From NCBI GenBank assembly GCA_029851415.1, contig CM056744.1, positions 119,196,838 to 119,260,837 on the forward strand: a stretch of DNA of 64,000 nucleotides, read 5' to 3'. Position numbers and translations under genes: made by a program. The notes beneath the pieces are model-generated. The model worked only from the letters and a program-made list of their open reading frames with translations, was not told where the DNA came from and did not search any database. Numbering within the stretch: the stretch's first letter is position 1; each line of letters begins with the position of its first letter. The DNA comes from Eretmocerus hayati. Taxonomy: Eukaryota > Arthropoda > Insecta > Hymenoptera > Aphelinidae. Positions 1 through 11,401 of the stretch are shown in pieces.

Positions 1-176
1 TGTTTCAGGGCTTCTTTGGACTGCTGATTCAGGGCAAATGATAGTGCCAAGAAAATTCTCAATCTCTCATTGGAGGAATACGCTTCTACAGCCTGTCTGG
101 CACACAGCAACATATCACCATAATACTGCTTTTGGCAGCACCAAACAATGATGCTTTCTCGTTCTATTTCCTCCAT
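1..176 (-). CDS. TTC21B: TTC21/IFT139 (tetratricopeptide repeat protein 21), first exon, partial
   Basis: The reverse strand from an ATG at 176 to the left edge reads 58 codons in frame. The protein begins MEEIERESIIVWCCQKQYYG and continues with TPR-like helices ending in QQSKEALK. Vertebrate TTC21B has the same kind of start: a short acidic N-terminus, a CxxxxY motif, a hydrophobic helix pair and an 'EAL' repeat end. TTC21B/IFT139 is a TPR protein of intraflagellar transport complex A, needed for retrograde transport in cilia; in insects cilia occur in sensory neurons and sperm. The rest of the gene lies outside the window. The family call rests on resemblance of one exon, so it is good but not certain. 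The next gene upstream on the same strand stops only 124 bp away. Confidence 0.75.
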   Translation of the reverse strand, partial: MEEIERESIIVWCCQKQYYGDMLLCARQAVEAYSSNERLRIFLALSFALNQQSKEALK

Positions 177-299
177 TGCAATTTTTCTAATGTTAAATTA
201 CCAGTTTAGGATGCATGTATGAGTTGTTGTTTTCAATTCACTCAAACACTGTAGAATTTCACTCACGCAATTGAGCTAGACCTATCAATTTGTACACAA

Positions 300-1074
300 T
301 TAATTGTTTTTTCTTTCTTGAGGGAAAAAATCTTGAGGATCTGGCTCTGCTTGGAAACACCTCACATCTATCGAAACGTTTGCATCTAAAATATGCTGTG
401 GACCAATGATCAATTCTTCCAAAGCACTATTCTTATAGCAGAGATAATATTTCTGAGTGTAAGTGCACGTCAAGAACAGGAAGTAATTATTTTTTATGGC
501 ATAAGTAATAGCAGTCTGAAAATTGTGGATAAATTAGATCAAATTTCAATCAGATTTGGATGAAGAATTGAGAAAGTATAGGAAAGCGGTTACTTCTGTT
601 AATAGCCTTGCGATTCCTTTGCCGGTATACTTGTCGGGAACGTAAATTGCTCGCAGATCCATAACTTTATTCTCAAGATTATATTGCAACACGGCTGTCT
701 CTAGAAATACCAATGAATATCGAATACACTGTGTTAAAATTTTGCGCTGTCTGGAACTGATTAACTTCGATTTCACACAACTTAACGAAGTCTCATTTGT
801 GAGATGATTGAAACGCTTGGTAAGTGAATAGAGTCATCATTCAGGCACAAATTTTCTAACATACCATTGATGATATTCACATTATGTAAGTATGAATGAT
901 GTCCAAGAGTCAACACAATAACGAACTTTCATAAATATCGAAGGACACGTAGAAAATCTGCCGATTCTTGTTGTGATGCACTTTGTGAAGGAGTCTTGTA
1001 ATTCTGCAGTCCAACTTTGCTCCGACGAGGTATTGACGAAACATACGCAAATTAGAGAGTTTATTCGAAAACAT
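300..1074 (-). CDS. NATD1: NATD1-like GNAT-fold N-acetyltransferase
   Basis: Three exons on the minus strand, 927-1074, 594-700 and 300-515, join in frame (phase 1, then phase 0) through GT-AG introns to give 156 aa. The central stretch DLRAIYVPDKYTGKGIARLL carries the acetyl-CoA loop (Y-x-G-x-G-I-A) of the small GNAT domain found in NATD1 and bacterial YjdJ-type proteins. The last exon supplies the NATD1-type end, with LTCTYTQKY corresponding to the family's LTCWYIQKY. The start chosen, ATG at 1074, gives a basic hydrophobic leader (MFSNKLSNLRMFRQYL) that could be mitochondrial; another in-frame ATG lies ten codons later. The C-terminal tail of about 50 residues after the GNAT core is longer than in vertebrate NATD1. 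The substrate is unknown. Its stop lies 124 bp before the TTC21 start, same strand. Confidence 0.8.
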
Positions 1075-1697
1075 TTCACTTTCTATCCACAGCGTGAGTA
1101 ATGAATACTTTTCACACAGAAACTTTTTATGGTTCACACAAACTCTAACAAATATAAATAAAGTCCCTTCTTCGGTAGTCGCAGTTCTTCTTTCTCAATA
1201 AATTCGCTATATTTTTTACCATAGTGCATATGCAATTTCAGCGATAACACAAGTATTGCAGGGAACTGTATTACTTCACACCTGTTTGTTGTCGTTTTGA
1301 GCGGTTGCTTGGCAACGCTTTGTATGGTATTCTCACAATCAGCTGATGGAACTCGTGCATCGGTACTCACGAACGATAATGCACATAAAACCTTGTTTGT
1401 ACAGAACGTTCGTGTTACAAGTATCAAAAATGAATTCCCGATGCTCATGCAGATATCCTCTCTTGCTGTAATATCCATACAGTGACTCACATTGTTACAG
1501 CTAGAAAATGGATAAAAATTGGTGATCTGACTTCAAATTCTGCAAAGAAATTCCCCGAATTGAATTACATGAGTCGGTTGGCTTTGTCCAAAAAATTTTA
1601 TTTTTCCCAAAACTTTTTACTATCAACTTTACTCTATCACCAATTTTTTTCATTGTGACATCTTCGCTGTGGATTACATTTTCGAAGGAGACTCATT
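1075..1697. other. Intergenic stretch, no gene recognised
   Basis: Upstream of the NATD1-like gene and downstream of the ionotropic receptor stop. Two overlapping open frames occur here on opposite strands, 1134-1490 minus and 1297-1485 plus. Neither has a recognisable family, good splice context or conserved-looking composition. It probably holds the promoter and 5' leader of the NATD1-like gene and the 3' end of the receptor. Confidence 0.5.
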
Positions 1698-4600
1698 TTA
1701 GATGAGCCTCCTCGCTCGCCAAATCTTAAAATTCCACAGCAAAAGCTCGCCGCAAAAGACTAAAAAAGCACCAGCGTGACCAACTCCAATCACAACCAGA
1801 ACGTACTTAACGAGCAACTCCTGCTCCTCACTTTCACCAAGAGCTTTCATTCTTTCATTATCTTCGGCATCGTCCCTCTCAGCATCGAAACTCTTTTTCT
1901 CATCCGATACTTCGCCAGGACGACGATGTGAGCGTAATTCGTGGGAATAGTGATAATTGACAAGTCCAGCCTCGATGAGCCTTTGGGCAACCGTTTCAAC
2001 GGCATCGGCAAGGGGTGAAGCCGGCTGGAGTATGAGGCCATCACCACTGGAGAACACACGTAGCCTGAGTATTTTCAGTTTTGGAGAGTGTAAATCGGCA
2101 AACCACCTGGCCCTTGCTCCCATCGCGAGGCACATGAGACCTCGTTCCCCATCGGCGAGCCTCTTTACGCAGCTGTCGATCTCCTGAACCAGTTGCGTTC
2201 TCAAACTCACCCTTGCCCTCCCCTCCGACAAGCTTCTACCTGATCAACGAAAATTAGCAATTTGTAATTTCCTCAGTTTGCGCGCTTCATTGGCCATCCC
2301 TGTTGGCTTGAGCTTATTCGATCGCTTGGACCAATTACATACATACAACGTCGTGCATGGTCTGGGCATCGAAAAATTTCATTCAAACCAGTGCATCATT
2401 GTTTGCGAATGAGATAATCAGATAAGGATGTTTTTGAGAGCATTGTGCAATCAAAATAAGAATTCTTGCATGAACATGCTATTTCTGAACATTTTTGAGA
2501 GATTCCTTTAAATGATACCAGTGTGCAACTGGGTAAAGAAGAAAATCGAATGCTTTGGAGAATCCTCGCACGACTACCAAGGATTTGACTCGATGGGTTG
2601 GAAACATGGTAAAGTTGAAGGTTCAGGCAAAAGGAATTCCTGTAAGATGTGATTATAGAGGGTATCTCCAAGATCATTTTCCGAACTGTATCAAAATTTT
2701 TCTTCGCTCGATTTTCAAATAAAGTCAATTCTTCGATTTTTCTTTCAAGTTATAGGGGAAAAACGCGGTTTTTCACCCCTTCCTTGGTTTTTCCGTGATA
2801 CGTCGGAAGGGATGAATTTTATCGAAAAATACTTATTGTAGTTTTATTATATTAGATTTTTTGAAGATCTACAATATCATGTGCTCACACATGAATAGTT
2901 CCGCGGAAATGTCGATATTCGGGGGTCGAAAACGTGCTAGCCCCAAATCTCTCTTTCGGAGGTTTTAAGATGTATTTTTCGGCTTTGTGAGACTCATAAG
3001 CCACTAATGGACTCGCGCATCGGAATCAATATCCTCGCATATCAGTACCATGAGGATAACACGGTTGGGGCCGTAATGTCACACGGACCTGACATTTGAA
3101 GCATATATCACACGGACTTGACATTTCGACATCAAAATTGATCTCACAGCCAAACGGTTTGAGCGCCAGCTTTGAAGTCTTGGGATCCTGCTTTGACCAT
3201 CAAATACTTTGAAAACCCCTGACTATATAGGATTTCTGTAATCTCGCGCTTAAGGACTGCACTGGTGGACCCCACGGACCTGACATAATAATTTAGCGAA
3301 ACTAGATTTTCAACGAAAAAGTACTCCGCAAAGTGTGAAAATCAATTTTTTTCGATACTTAGGGCATGGAAAAGTTGCACCTGGCGATTTACTTTGAGAA
3401 CAAGTTTTCTCGGAAAGACCTGGAATGTGACAAATCCACTTTTATCCAGAAAAACTGAGCGAGTAAAATTTTAGGAAAAATTGCGCCACAAAATGTCCCT
3501 GCTCGCCATGCGGCCTAAAACTGATCTTTCGGCTCTCATAGCTGTGGGATTTGATACTCAATACAATTATATTTGATAATTTTGACCATCCAGATTCCGA
3601 TCTCTTTTTTGATGATGATTTTTTGGGTAGCCTTGAATAGAAAAACTAGCGATTGCGCTAGAAAGAGCATGAAAAATACATCAAAAATGACCTCGAGGTT
3701 TTTTCTTCAAGCGTCTTAAGGATTCGTAAAGGGTACATTACTTTAAAGTTTCCCCGGAGGTACTCATATATGGAAGAATTGAATTCACAGAGGGTAATTG
3801 AGAAAACTTCAGGAAAATGTGCAAGGAATTTACGAAGTTCCTGCGATATTTTCCTCTCATTTGAGAATCTCACAGCGGCTGTTCCTCGTTTCTGAATAAA
3901 AGTGAACATATCTTCTTGTAGTTCTCAAAAAAATCTACAAAAAAGTATTCAACAAATTTTTTGATGAAACTCATCATTTCTGACTTTTTACCTGAAAACT
4001 ACAAAAGAGACAAAAAACCGCGATTGAAGACAAGTTTTCATTCATCATTAATAATGAAAGTTCGAAAAAATTGATTGATTTTAGAACTCACCGACGAAAT
4101 AAAGTATTCGATCAAAACGACCTCATGTTGAAGCCGATTTATCGCATTACAACCGGAAGGATGACTGGTCTCGAAAAGTAAGAGAGTCCAAAGTGTCAAA
4201 TCCATGAAGCTCAGGGTTAAGTAGACAACCGCTGTTTGACATGTGTTTGACCCACAGATTTGATACCTTGGTCTCTTTCTCTTACCGAAACCAATCACAA
4301 CTCTGGTTGGAGTGCATCGAATTGAACCTATTGAGAGGTTATTTTGGAGAAAAACTTCGCTTAATTTATTTTTGCCTGTACTCGAAGTTTTCACTTTGAT
4401 TTCTGGTCATAAAGAAGTCCTCTCGGGGATCAAGAAGTCTATAAAAAAATATTGGGAAATAGCGGATACCCTAATACTCACAAATCGTGAAAACTAAGGA
4501 TAGATCGATCTACTTACCATTGGAACACTGATCATAGTCAGGATCTCTTGCATCGTATTTACCATGATCGAGATCTTCATCATGATCGACACTTGCGAAT

Positions 4601-7600
4601 AACGCGTTGTAGACAAGCTCATTTGCATAGGGCTGCAGATCAGATTCATCCACGTCACACAAAGTCCTCATTTGATTTCTGGATCGAGAGTCCGGTACGC
4701 GTAATTCAAAAATCTCAAGATGACTTCCAGAGTAAAGACCGATCGAGAGCAGTGCCAGCAAAGCGTAGGAAAAACTTGCATAAGGTCGCCTGGGTGAACT
4801 TTGACCCAGGAGAAGGCGCACCGCGTCGAGACCACGAATTCGATGGGACAGAAAGACGAAAGCTGCCACGATACTTGCGCTCAGAAGAAGTTTTGTCAAC
4901 TCTCCGATGGCAATCGATACTTGATGCTCACTACCTGTAATGAAGTTATAATGGTATTTTGAGGGATAATGAGATTAAAGTCCATAGAATCTGCCATATG
5001 GACCACATCTACATAGAACTCCCTCTCTTAGTATTATGAAAAAACCTCTAAATGAGACTTGGGATGATACAGTCTCTCAGTTGATTTTGAATTTAAATTT
5101 CGTCTTGGTTCCGCAGGATCTCACATGAATGGGCCGTATAGTATATTTTTTAATTTTTCCATTTTTTTCAAGTGCGGTAGATTTGAAAATTTCAGAACTG
5201 ATTTTTAAATGAGTTTCAATGGGCAAATGCAAGCTCGCACTTATTCCAAGTGTCCTTAGTAATAAGATGGCACAAGGTTCCTCTTAATGAGCAATGAATT
5301 TGAGAAAGAATCGAGTGAATGAATTGTCGAAAATTATCTTGTGTGACGAGAACAGCTCTTTCTTTTGAAAGAAACATAAAGCGATACTGTTTGGTAAACA
5401 TTCTTTCATCTAAAAGTCTTTCATCTCATACCCGATTCACCCTTTGTCCCAGGAGTTTGGAAACAGACTGATTTTGAATCACGCTTAATTTTATCCCGTG
5501 CATACATGTAAATGAAGTCGATATAATAATAGACTGCATCGCTGAGTAATTTTTCTGGTGTACCCTATACATCGATGCAAGAATGGAGTTCAAGTTACCT
5601 TGAACTACATTCGGGACGGAGGTTTCGCCTAAAGAATCAACCTTCAATTTTTACCCAAAATTTCATAAAAAATCATTGGATGAAAAAATGTACACAGCCG
5701 AAGTTAGAGGAGGGAAACATATCGACCCGACTGCCCACACGCTCTAAACACAGAGAAGACATCGAGAATGATTGAAAAACTCCAATCTTGAAAACCACCT
5801 TTCTTCCTTACACTTTTAGATGTTCTACTCCAACCTCAAAGCGATCATGCTAACATTTTCTCGATACTCTTCCCCGTGAAGACAATTCGTTCCCGAAACG
5901 TACCGCAGAAGGTTCCCCCCGGAACTCATGCAACCTTCGCCGGGCGTTCCTAATACAACCCACCAGCAACATTGTGGGTAGGTCCACAGCGTTGTGTATT
6001 GGTTCCCGGAACCTTTCCGTGATTTCGTGATGGTTTTGTAATGGTTGTTTGGTGCAACCTCGAATTTGAAAATTTTTTTGTTAAATAAATAAAAAAGTTG
6101 TTATTTTTTGTTGTTTTCCTTGCAGGCTATTCGTCCAATCTCTTCGGTTGGGATGGATCACAAACACGGTCACTTCATGAGGAGGAGACACGTGACTGTC
6201 CTTGAATGACCTGCAGAGAAAAGGAAAAAAATTAAAATTTTTTTCATTTAACGAAATTTTTCAAGTTTTCGGTTGTGGAGGAAACTTGCACAAAACCATT
6301 ACGGAACCGCGGAAAGGTTCCGGGCCAATACACAAGGCTGTGGATACGTAATTGCTCGCGGAAATTTGTACCTATCCACAACATTGCTGCTGGGTCGTAG
6401 GAACGCCCGGCGCGCCCGGTGAAGGTTGCATTAGCTCCGGGGGGAACCTTCCGTGGTACCTTTCGAGAACGAACAGTGTTCACGTTCAGTCGGTTAACAC
6501 TGAAATTTTGATTTCGCGATAAGCCTTTGCAAATGAACTTCTGGGATCCAATGGTGTCCTAGAATATTTCGACATGCATTTCTATGGATGACCCACAGTA
6601 TATTCACCACCAGGAGAAAATACTTAGTATAGAATTATTGTGTTGAACAAGTTATCGACCATCCCCGTCCTCTACATATAGGTTGATATAATTCACGTAA
6701 TTCATACCTTTCGAGAAAGAATCTGACAGAGATTTCTTGAGGAGGGAGTCTGATACGAGCGCATGCACCTCATCTCTGAGGATAGCCCTTGTAGTATACA
6801 GCCCTAATCTTGTAGGCGATGTTGGCGAACGTGTGGTTACAGACACCAAAATCGGTAACAAATCGTATCTGCCTTGTTCGAGTCTCTTTATTGATTCCCA
6901 CGCGCTGCTCATATAGTTTTCTTCATTTTCATTTCCGACGATGTCGATTACCAGGGTAGCATTTATACCCTGGGCAATGAGTCGCACTAGCTGGATAGCA
7001 AGGCCTCCGTATGAAATTACTGATGAATTATTATGTCTTTCTATGATAATGGTGGAGTATGGTGGAACTCTGAAGAAAGGCATCCGCAGTGCGCGTCCTC
7101 GCAAATTAAGATTTCGACGAGGTAGAGTTGAAGAATCGATCTCAGATGGTAGATCTTGAAATTGCGTGATTGAGGTTGAATTGGTGGAAAAGTCGAAGCT
7201 GAATAAGCGGCTGTCGTTACCCCTAATCTGGATCACCGAGAGGTCGACGTATCTGAACAGTATACATGTGAAAAAATCGGTTAAAGCTCATCTCGTTCCT
7301 CTTTGAAATTTTTCTCTACAACTAAATTGATTGCAAAAAGGTGTTTGAACATTAATCTGAACAGAAATGAAAGATTAGCACGTAAAATTTGCTCGAATTG
7401 GGTGGTCAAGACAGGTGCATGATTATGTCTCATAATAAATCAGAGGTACCATCAACTAGATTAACTTTGGAACGCTCATGAAAAATGACTTGTCACTGGT
7501 GCTTACAAGTCATTTGGACATTTGCTAGGGTCCAAAATCCAGTTTCAAGTTCTGAAACGACTATTTTTCATCCATCAGCTTCATTGTAGTGGCTATACCT

Positions 7601-9796
7601 CTCGGGCTACCAAATCGATTGTTGTCTGTTTTACGGATGTGTATTAGGAGAATTCTCACTTTAATAATGCTCTTTTGGTATACTTAATTTAAAATTGGTC
7701 AAATAGCTATGAAAGTCGCTCTCAAGGGCGGGAATCGTTGTTTTTGCGTATACGCGTGAAGAATATTATTTTCAAAACCTTACCTAGGACTATCTGAGCT
7801 TGGCGTGGATTAACCTTTCATTTTTCTCAATAGAGTGTTCCAAGATTACAAAGATGTTTCAAAGTTACCCCAGTTGACGGTACATGACCAATTGACCGAA
7901 AAAATAGAAAAAGATCAATGGTTTTCAATGATTTCGATTTCAAGTTACACGAGGGACAAATCGTTGTATGGTATGTACACATACTTGATCATCAATGGAT
8001 CCCTGCTGAAAATAATTTCGTGGTTAATCATCGTGGAGTGTGGCCATGGGGACCCGTGAGGCTTGGTCATGGAGAAGTTTTCAATTTTGATATTTTGCTA
8101 AATTTGGCATTAAAGACGTGCAGCATACAAATTTCGATCATTATTTCTCTGGTCCACGAGGTTGAAAAGAGTAGATGCTACGTGGATTTAGATTTCGAGA
8201 TCCGAATGATTACAGGGATTAATATTTCAAATTGCCTGGTACTCCGAGAGTGTCAAATAAGTGAGCGTCGACAATCAGTCCCTTCACTATTCTTAAAATG
8301 AGGCTTTATCCGATGAAAAATATATATGATCTCGTCACGTATGAAAAGATCAATTGAAGGACAATGCTCTGACTGGCCCATCTCATTGGCTTCATTTCGA
8401 GATGTACATATTGAATCATCTGATGATAAGGACCCGTAGAAACGATGAAACATACAAGATCTCAGTTCTGTCACTCTGAGCATTGTTCTTGAATTGATCT
8501 TTTCTCACGTGACGAGATCATAGTCAACTTTTCTCGAGTAAAACCACATTTTGAGAGGAGTGAAAGGACTGATTCCCGACGCTCACTTAATTGACACTCT
8601 CGGAGTACCAGGCAATTTCAAATATTAATCCCTGTAATCATTCGGATCTCGAATTCAAAATTCACTCAACATTTACTCTCTAATTCCCATGGATCACCCA
8701 CCTCGTGGACTAGAGAAATTATGGTCGAAATTCGTATACCGTCGTCGATGCCAAATTTAGCAGAATATCAAGATTGAAAATTTCCCCAGGGCCAAGCCCC
8801 ACGGGCCTTAATGGGTAACCATGGTTAACCACAGCATTATTTTCAGCAGGGATGACTGTTATCCAAAGACACGGCTGTAACCCTATTATATAGTTTTCGA
8901 AACCTCAACTCGGGTGAGATTCGTTACTAAAGAAGTATTTATGCAAACAAATAGCCCACATCTATCAAATTTTCGCCTCAATAAGATAATTTTACAACTA
9001 GTTTGACCTCGGATATTGGGAAATATGGATTATGAGGAAATTTCCTATACAGCTATACCTTGAAGGGGCATCTCAAGTATTTAAAAGCCAAGATCTCACG
9101 AACTTATAGCTGTTCACCAAAATTCCATGAAATTTCACAATTTGACAAAGTATCAATAAAAGAGAAAAAAAGAAAGAACCTGCGACCCGAAGCATGGCGA
9201 AGTAGTGGTAAAACCCTTTCGACAGAGTCGAACTCAATGGGATGTGTTACGGATGCACACGTGACGATGAGAAGATTTTTAATTCGAGTTGGTGTCAGCG
9301 AGCCGTGGGTAAATAGATCTATGATCGCCTCGATCCTTTCGACTCTCTTTCTGTTCTTCTCAGCCTCGTTAGCAGCACCATCACAATGACAAGCCACGCT
9401 GTTCTCGTCCAGCAACAAAAATACACTTGTCCTTCGATGCTTCAACCAAAAATCCGAGTGAGAGATACTCTTGCCACCTTTGGAACAATTAGAAAAGGTA
9501 CTGCTGATACATCCGCGAGCTAACATCACCGTGAATCCTTGCGATGATAGCCCCTGTACAATGAACCCAGTCGCCGACTTCTGTACACCATCCTCGTCGT
9601 TTTTGTCCTCTTCCAAACTAAGCAGTATAACTTGGTACGGTGTGACTCGATTATTGACTATGGAAATACTTGCGATCAATGCAGAAACCCATGATTCTTT
9701 TTCATCTATTCTCTCAACTCCGTGAGTGCCGATACCAAATCCATGAACGGCGATGGAATGCCGATGAAGCAGCAACACAAGGTAGAAAAGTAACAT
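1698..9796 (-). CDS. Divergent ionotropic receptor (IR), four exons
   Basis: Exons 9180-9796, 6708-7252, 4518-4934 and 1698-2239 join with matching phases (2, 1, 1) into 706 aa, the usual IR length. The start at 9796 gives a signal peptide (MLLFYLVLLLHRHSIAVHG). Residues about 20-205 form a poorly conserved N-terminal domain. Exon 2 has the S1 ligand-binding half, opening with the IR-type motif LRGRALRMPFFRVPPYS. Exon 3 has TM1, the pore segment with GLDAVRLLLGQS, TM2, and the start of S2 (ESDLQPYANELVYNALF-like). Exon 4 completes S2 (SPLADAVETVAQRLIEAGL) and ends with TM3 (LLVKYVLVVIGVGHAGAF) and a short cytoplasmic tail. IRs are variant ionotropic glutamate receptors that detect odours, tastes, humidity or temperature in sensory neurons; the ligand cannot be told. 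The introns hold a TIR element and two fold-back repeats. Confidence 0.87.
2891..3768. mobile_element. Non-autonomous TIR element, family A copy 1
   Basis: An 878 bp repeat in intron 3 of the ionotropic receptor, related along most of its length to 21136-22351. Its ends are imperfect inverted repeats: the left end reads ATGAATAGTTCCGCGGAAA and the right end is its approximate reverse complement near 3748-3768. Inside, the phrase GGACCTGACAT or a close variant recurs several times. There is no transposase-like reading frame. A similar terminal sequence appears alone near 51520-51540. I cannot assign a superfamily; a clear target duplication is not visible. Confidence 0.6.
5876..6483. mobile_element. 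Fold-back element in IR intron 2
   Basis: The left arm, about 5876-6060, and the right arm, about 6255-6483, are long imperfect inverted repeats. Both contain the GC-rich blocks GAAGGTTCCCCCCGGA and CCTTCNCCGGGCG, and both have a GGAACCTTTCCG block near the inner end. The roughly 190 bp centre is AT-rich. The arms are much richer in GC than the surrounding intron. The open frame at 6244-6483 is simply one arm. No transposase frame is present. Confidence 0.7.
7999..8853. mobile_element. Fold-back element in IR intron 1
   Basis: A large inverted repeat of about 855 bp. The left arm runs from ATCCCTGCTGAAAATAATTT near 7999 to about 8375, and the right arm from about 8477 to 8853, ending in the reverse complement of the same phrase. 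Matching inner blocks include CTCCGAGAGTGTCAA on the left against TTGACACTCTCGGAG on the right. The loop is about 100 bp. Open frames within (7918-8301, 8253-8483) are shadows of the arms. Superfamily unknown. Confidence 0.7.
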
Positions 9797-11401
9797 TTTC
9801 GGAAGCACAAAATATGTGTCACACGGTTTGCTTCCCAATCTTCCAAAGGACTGAGGTACTTATCTCTTTCAATAAAATTCTGAGTTAGTGCGCAGCAAAA
9901 ATACAGAGAGCTATTAGCTGGTTGGTGGTCAATCATGGCGTGCGGCAGCAATTTTTTGAGCCATAAAATTTTTCGGAAATTATTTCGCTCACTCGTGGAC
10001 AATTGGACATCTTGACTTGAGAATCGTTTTCGTATTGATTCTGCACTTTGCGGAGCTGACATCGAAGAGTCATCCAGTCTGCATTTCCAACAGATTATAA
10101 GTGGGTCATAAAAGCATGCAAATAAACTGCGCTGATTTGCCTGATTTTTCGGCCATTTCCTGCAAATTCATTTTTAAATAACAGCGTCGACCTGTACAAG
10201 AAGACAAACTGCTCGACCGATTAACTCAGAGATTTAGCTCGGACTTCCATATTCATAGTTAGTCACAATTTACCTCCACTTAATTCAAGTATGGTTTGGA
10301 GACGATAGTAATTATCCGTACATTATTCCGGCAAAACTTTGTAAACTGAAATCGATAGAAAGAATTTGTTGATTTCGATAATTCAACCGCTCGTTCAACT
10401 TAATCGTCTCGATCATTGAATACTTGCCAGTTTTTGCCTTTTTTATAGATTGTTGTAGATCCAAATACTAACAACATGTATGTCACTCAAGCATTCCTGT
10501 TGAGTCACTTGCTATAAATCTCATTTGATCAATGTACAATACTCACACAATATTTTTCTATTACTTTGATGCCACGGCGACACAAAATAATTGCCGTATA
10601 TGTGAGAACTCAGAAAATTCAGTAAAAGAATAATTCCTGTACACATCCACATATGCGAAAAAAATGAGAAACTTGTGGTTCTTACGCAAATGCAAAAATC
10701 GTAGTTAATAAATCTGAGAGATCCTGTATTTCATAATCAATCAAAGTATGATTATAATAATGATGATCATAATCATGATTATGATAATAACGCATTTTAA
10801 AATCTATTGTAGATGAATAAATCAATTAATATCATACAATCTCCATACAACTCTACCAAAAATTTGGTAATAACAAAGACACGACATTGCGAGAGCTATC
10901 CTCCGCATCGCCACTCCACATGATACACATTCTTATACCTCAAAAATTTCCATGAATCATAGATCGGTAGACCTAAGTATTCTCAAGATTATTTTTGACA
11001 TTTGTGAATTTGAAATGTCATTTGATTGTTATTGTATATTTAATAGAACAGGTCCGAGAATCTAATGAGATTCATTTACGAAATGCTAGTTCAACTAGTT
11101 GTGATCTAGTAGAATAAATTAGGAGCTGCGTAAAAATGTAATAATCAAGACTATCAAAATCTGAAAAATAGTAATGGTTAGTGCAATTCTTTTATTGTAT
11201 TTTTAATATTCTACTAGCAAATATTTCGTAAATCGTTCTATAATAACATTACTGGTATCAATATCTATTCAAAGATATATACGTCTTGGTATAAAAGAGT
11301 TTAAGATATAAAAGTACAAAAATCTTAATCGATCACTTTAGGCTTTGTACGTATTTATATTACAAATTATAAATTAATTTTCTATTTTTCCAGTCTTTTC
11401 G
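9797..11401. other. Intergenic region between IR and Plk4
   Basis: About 1.6 kb between the ionotropic receptor start and the Plk4 stop, both genes on the minus strand. It should hold the IR promoter and the Plk4 3' UTR. The only notable feature is a short AT-rich near-palindrome of ATGAT/ATAAT units around 10745-10795. No further coding exon is recognised. Confidence 0.5.

Noticed and set aside
1134..1490. 118-codon frame on the minus strand upstream of the NATD1-like gene
   Set aside because: No family resemblance, an overlapping frame on the other strand, and no splice link to the acetyltransferase exons.
4038..4394. Frame inside IR intron 3 that looked like an extra receptor exon
   Set aside because: Exons 4518-4934 and 1698-2239 already join in phase and give a normal ligand-binding domain; inserting this would break it.
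6244..6483. 79-codon frame in IR intron 2
   Set aside because: It is one arm of the fold-back element at 5876-6483.
7918..8301. 127-codon frame in IR intron 1
   Set aside because: It lies in one arm of the fold-back 7999-8853 and has a mirrored frame in the other arm.
10735..10800. Near-palindromic ATGAT/ATAAT run
   Set aside because: Simple low-complexity sequence; no flanking duplication or defined ends.
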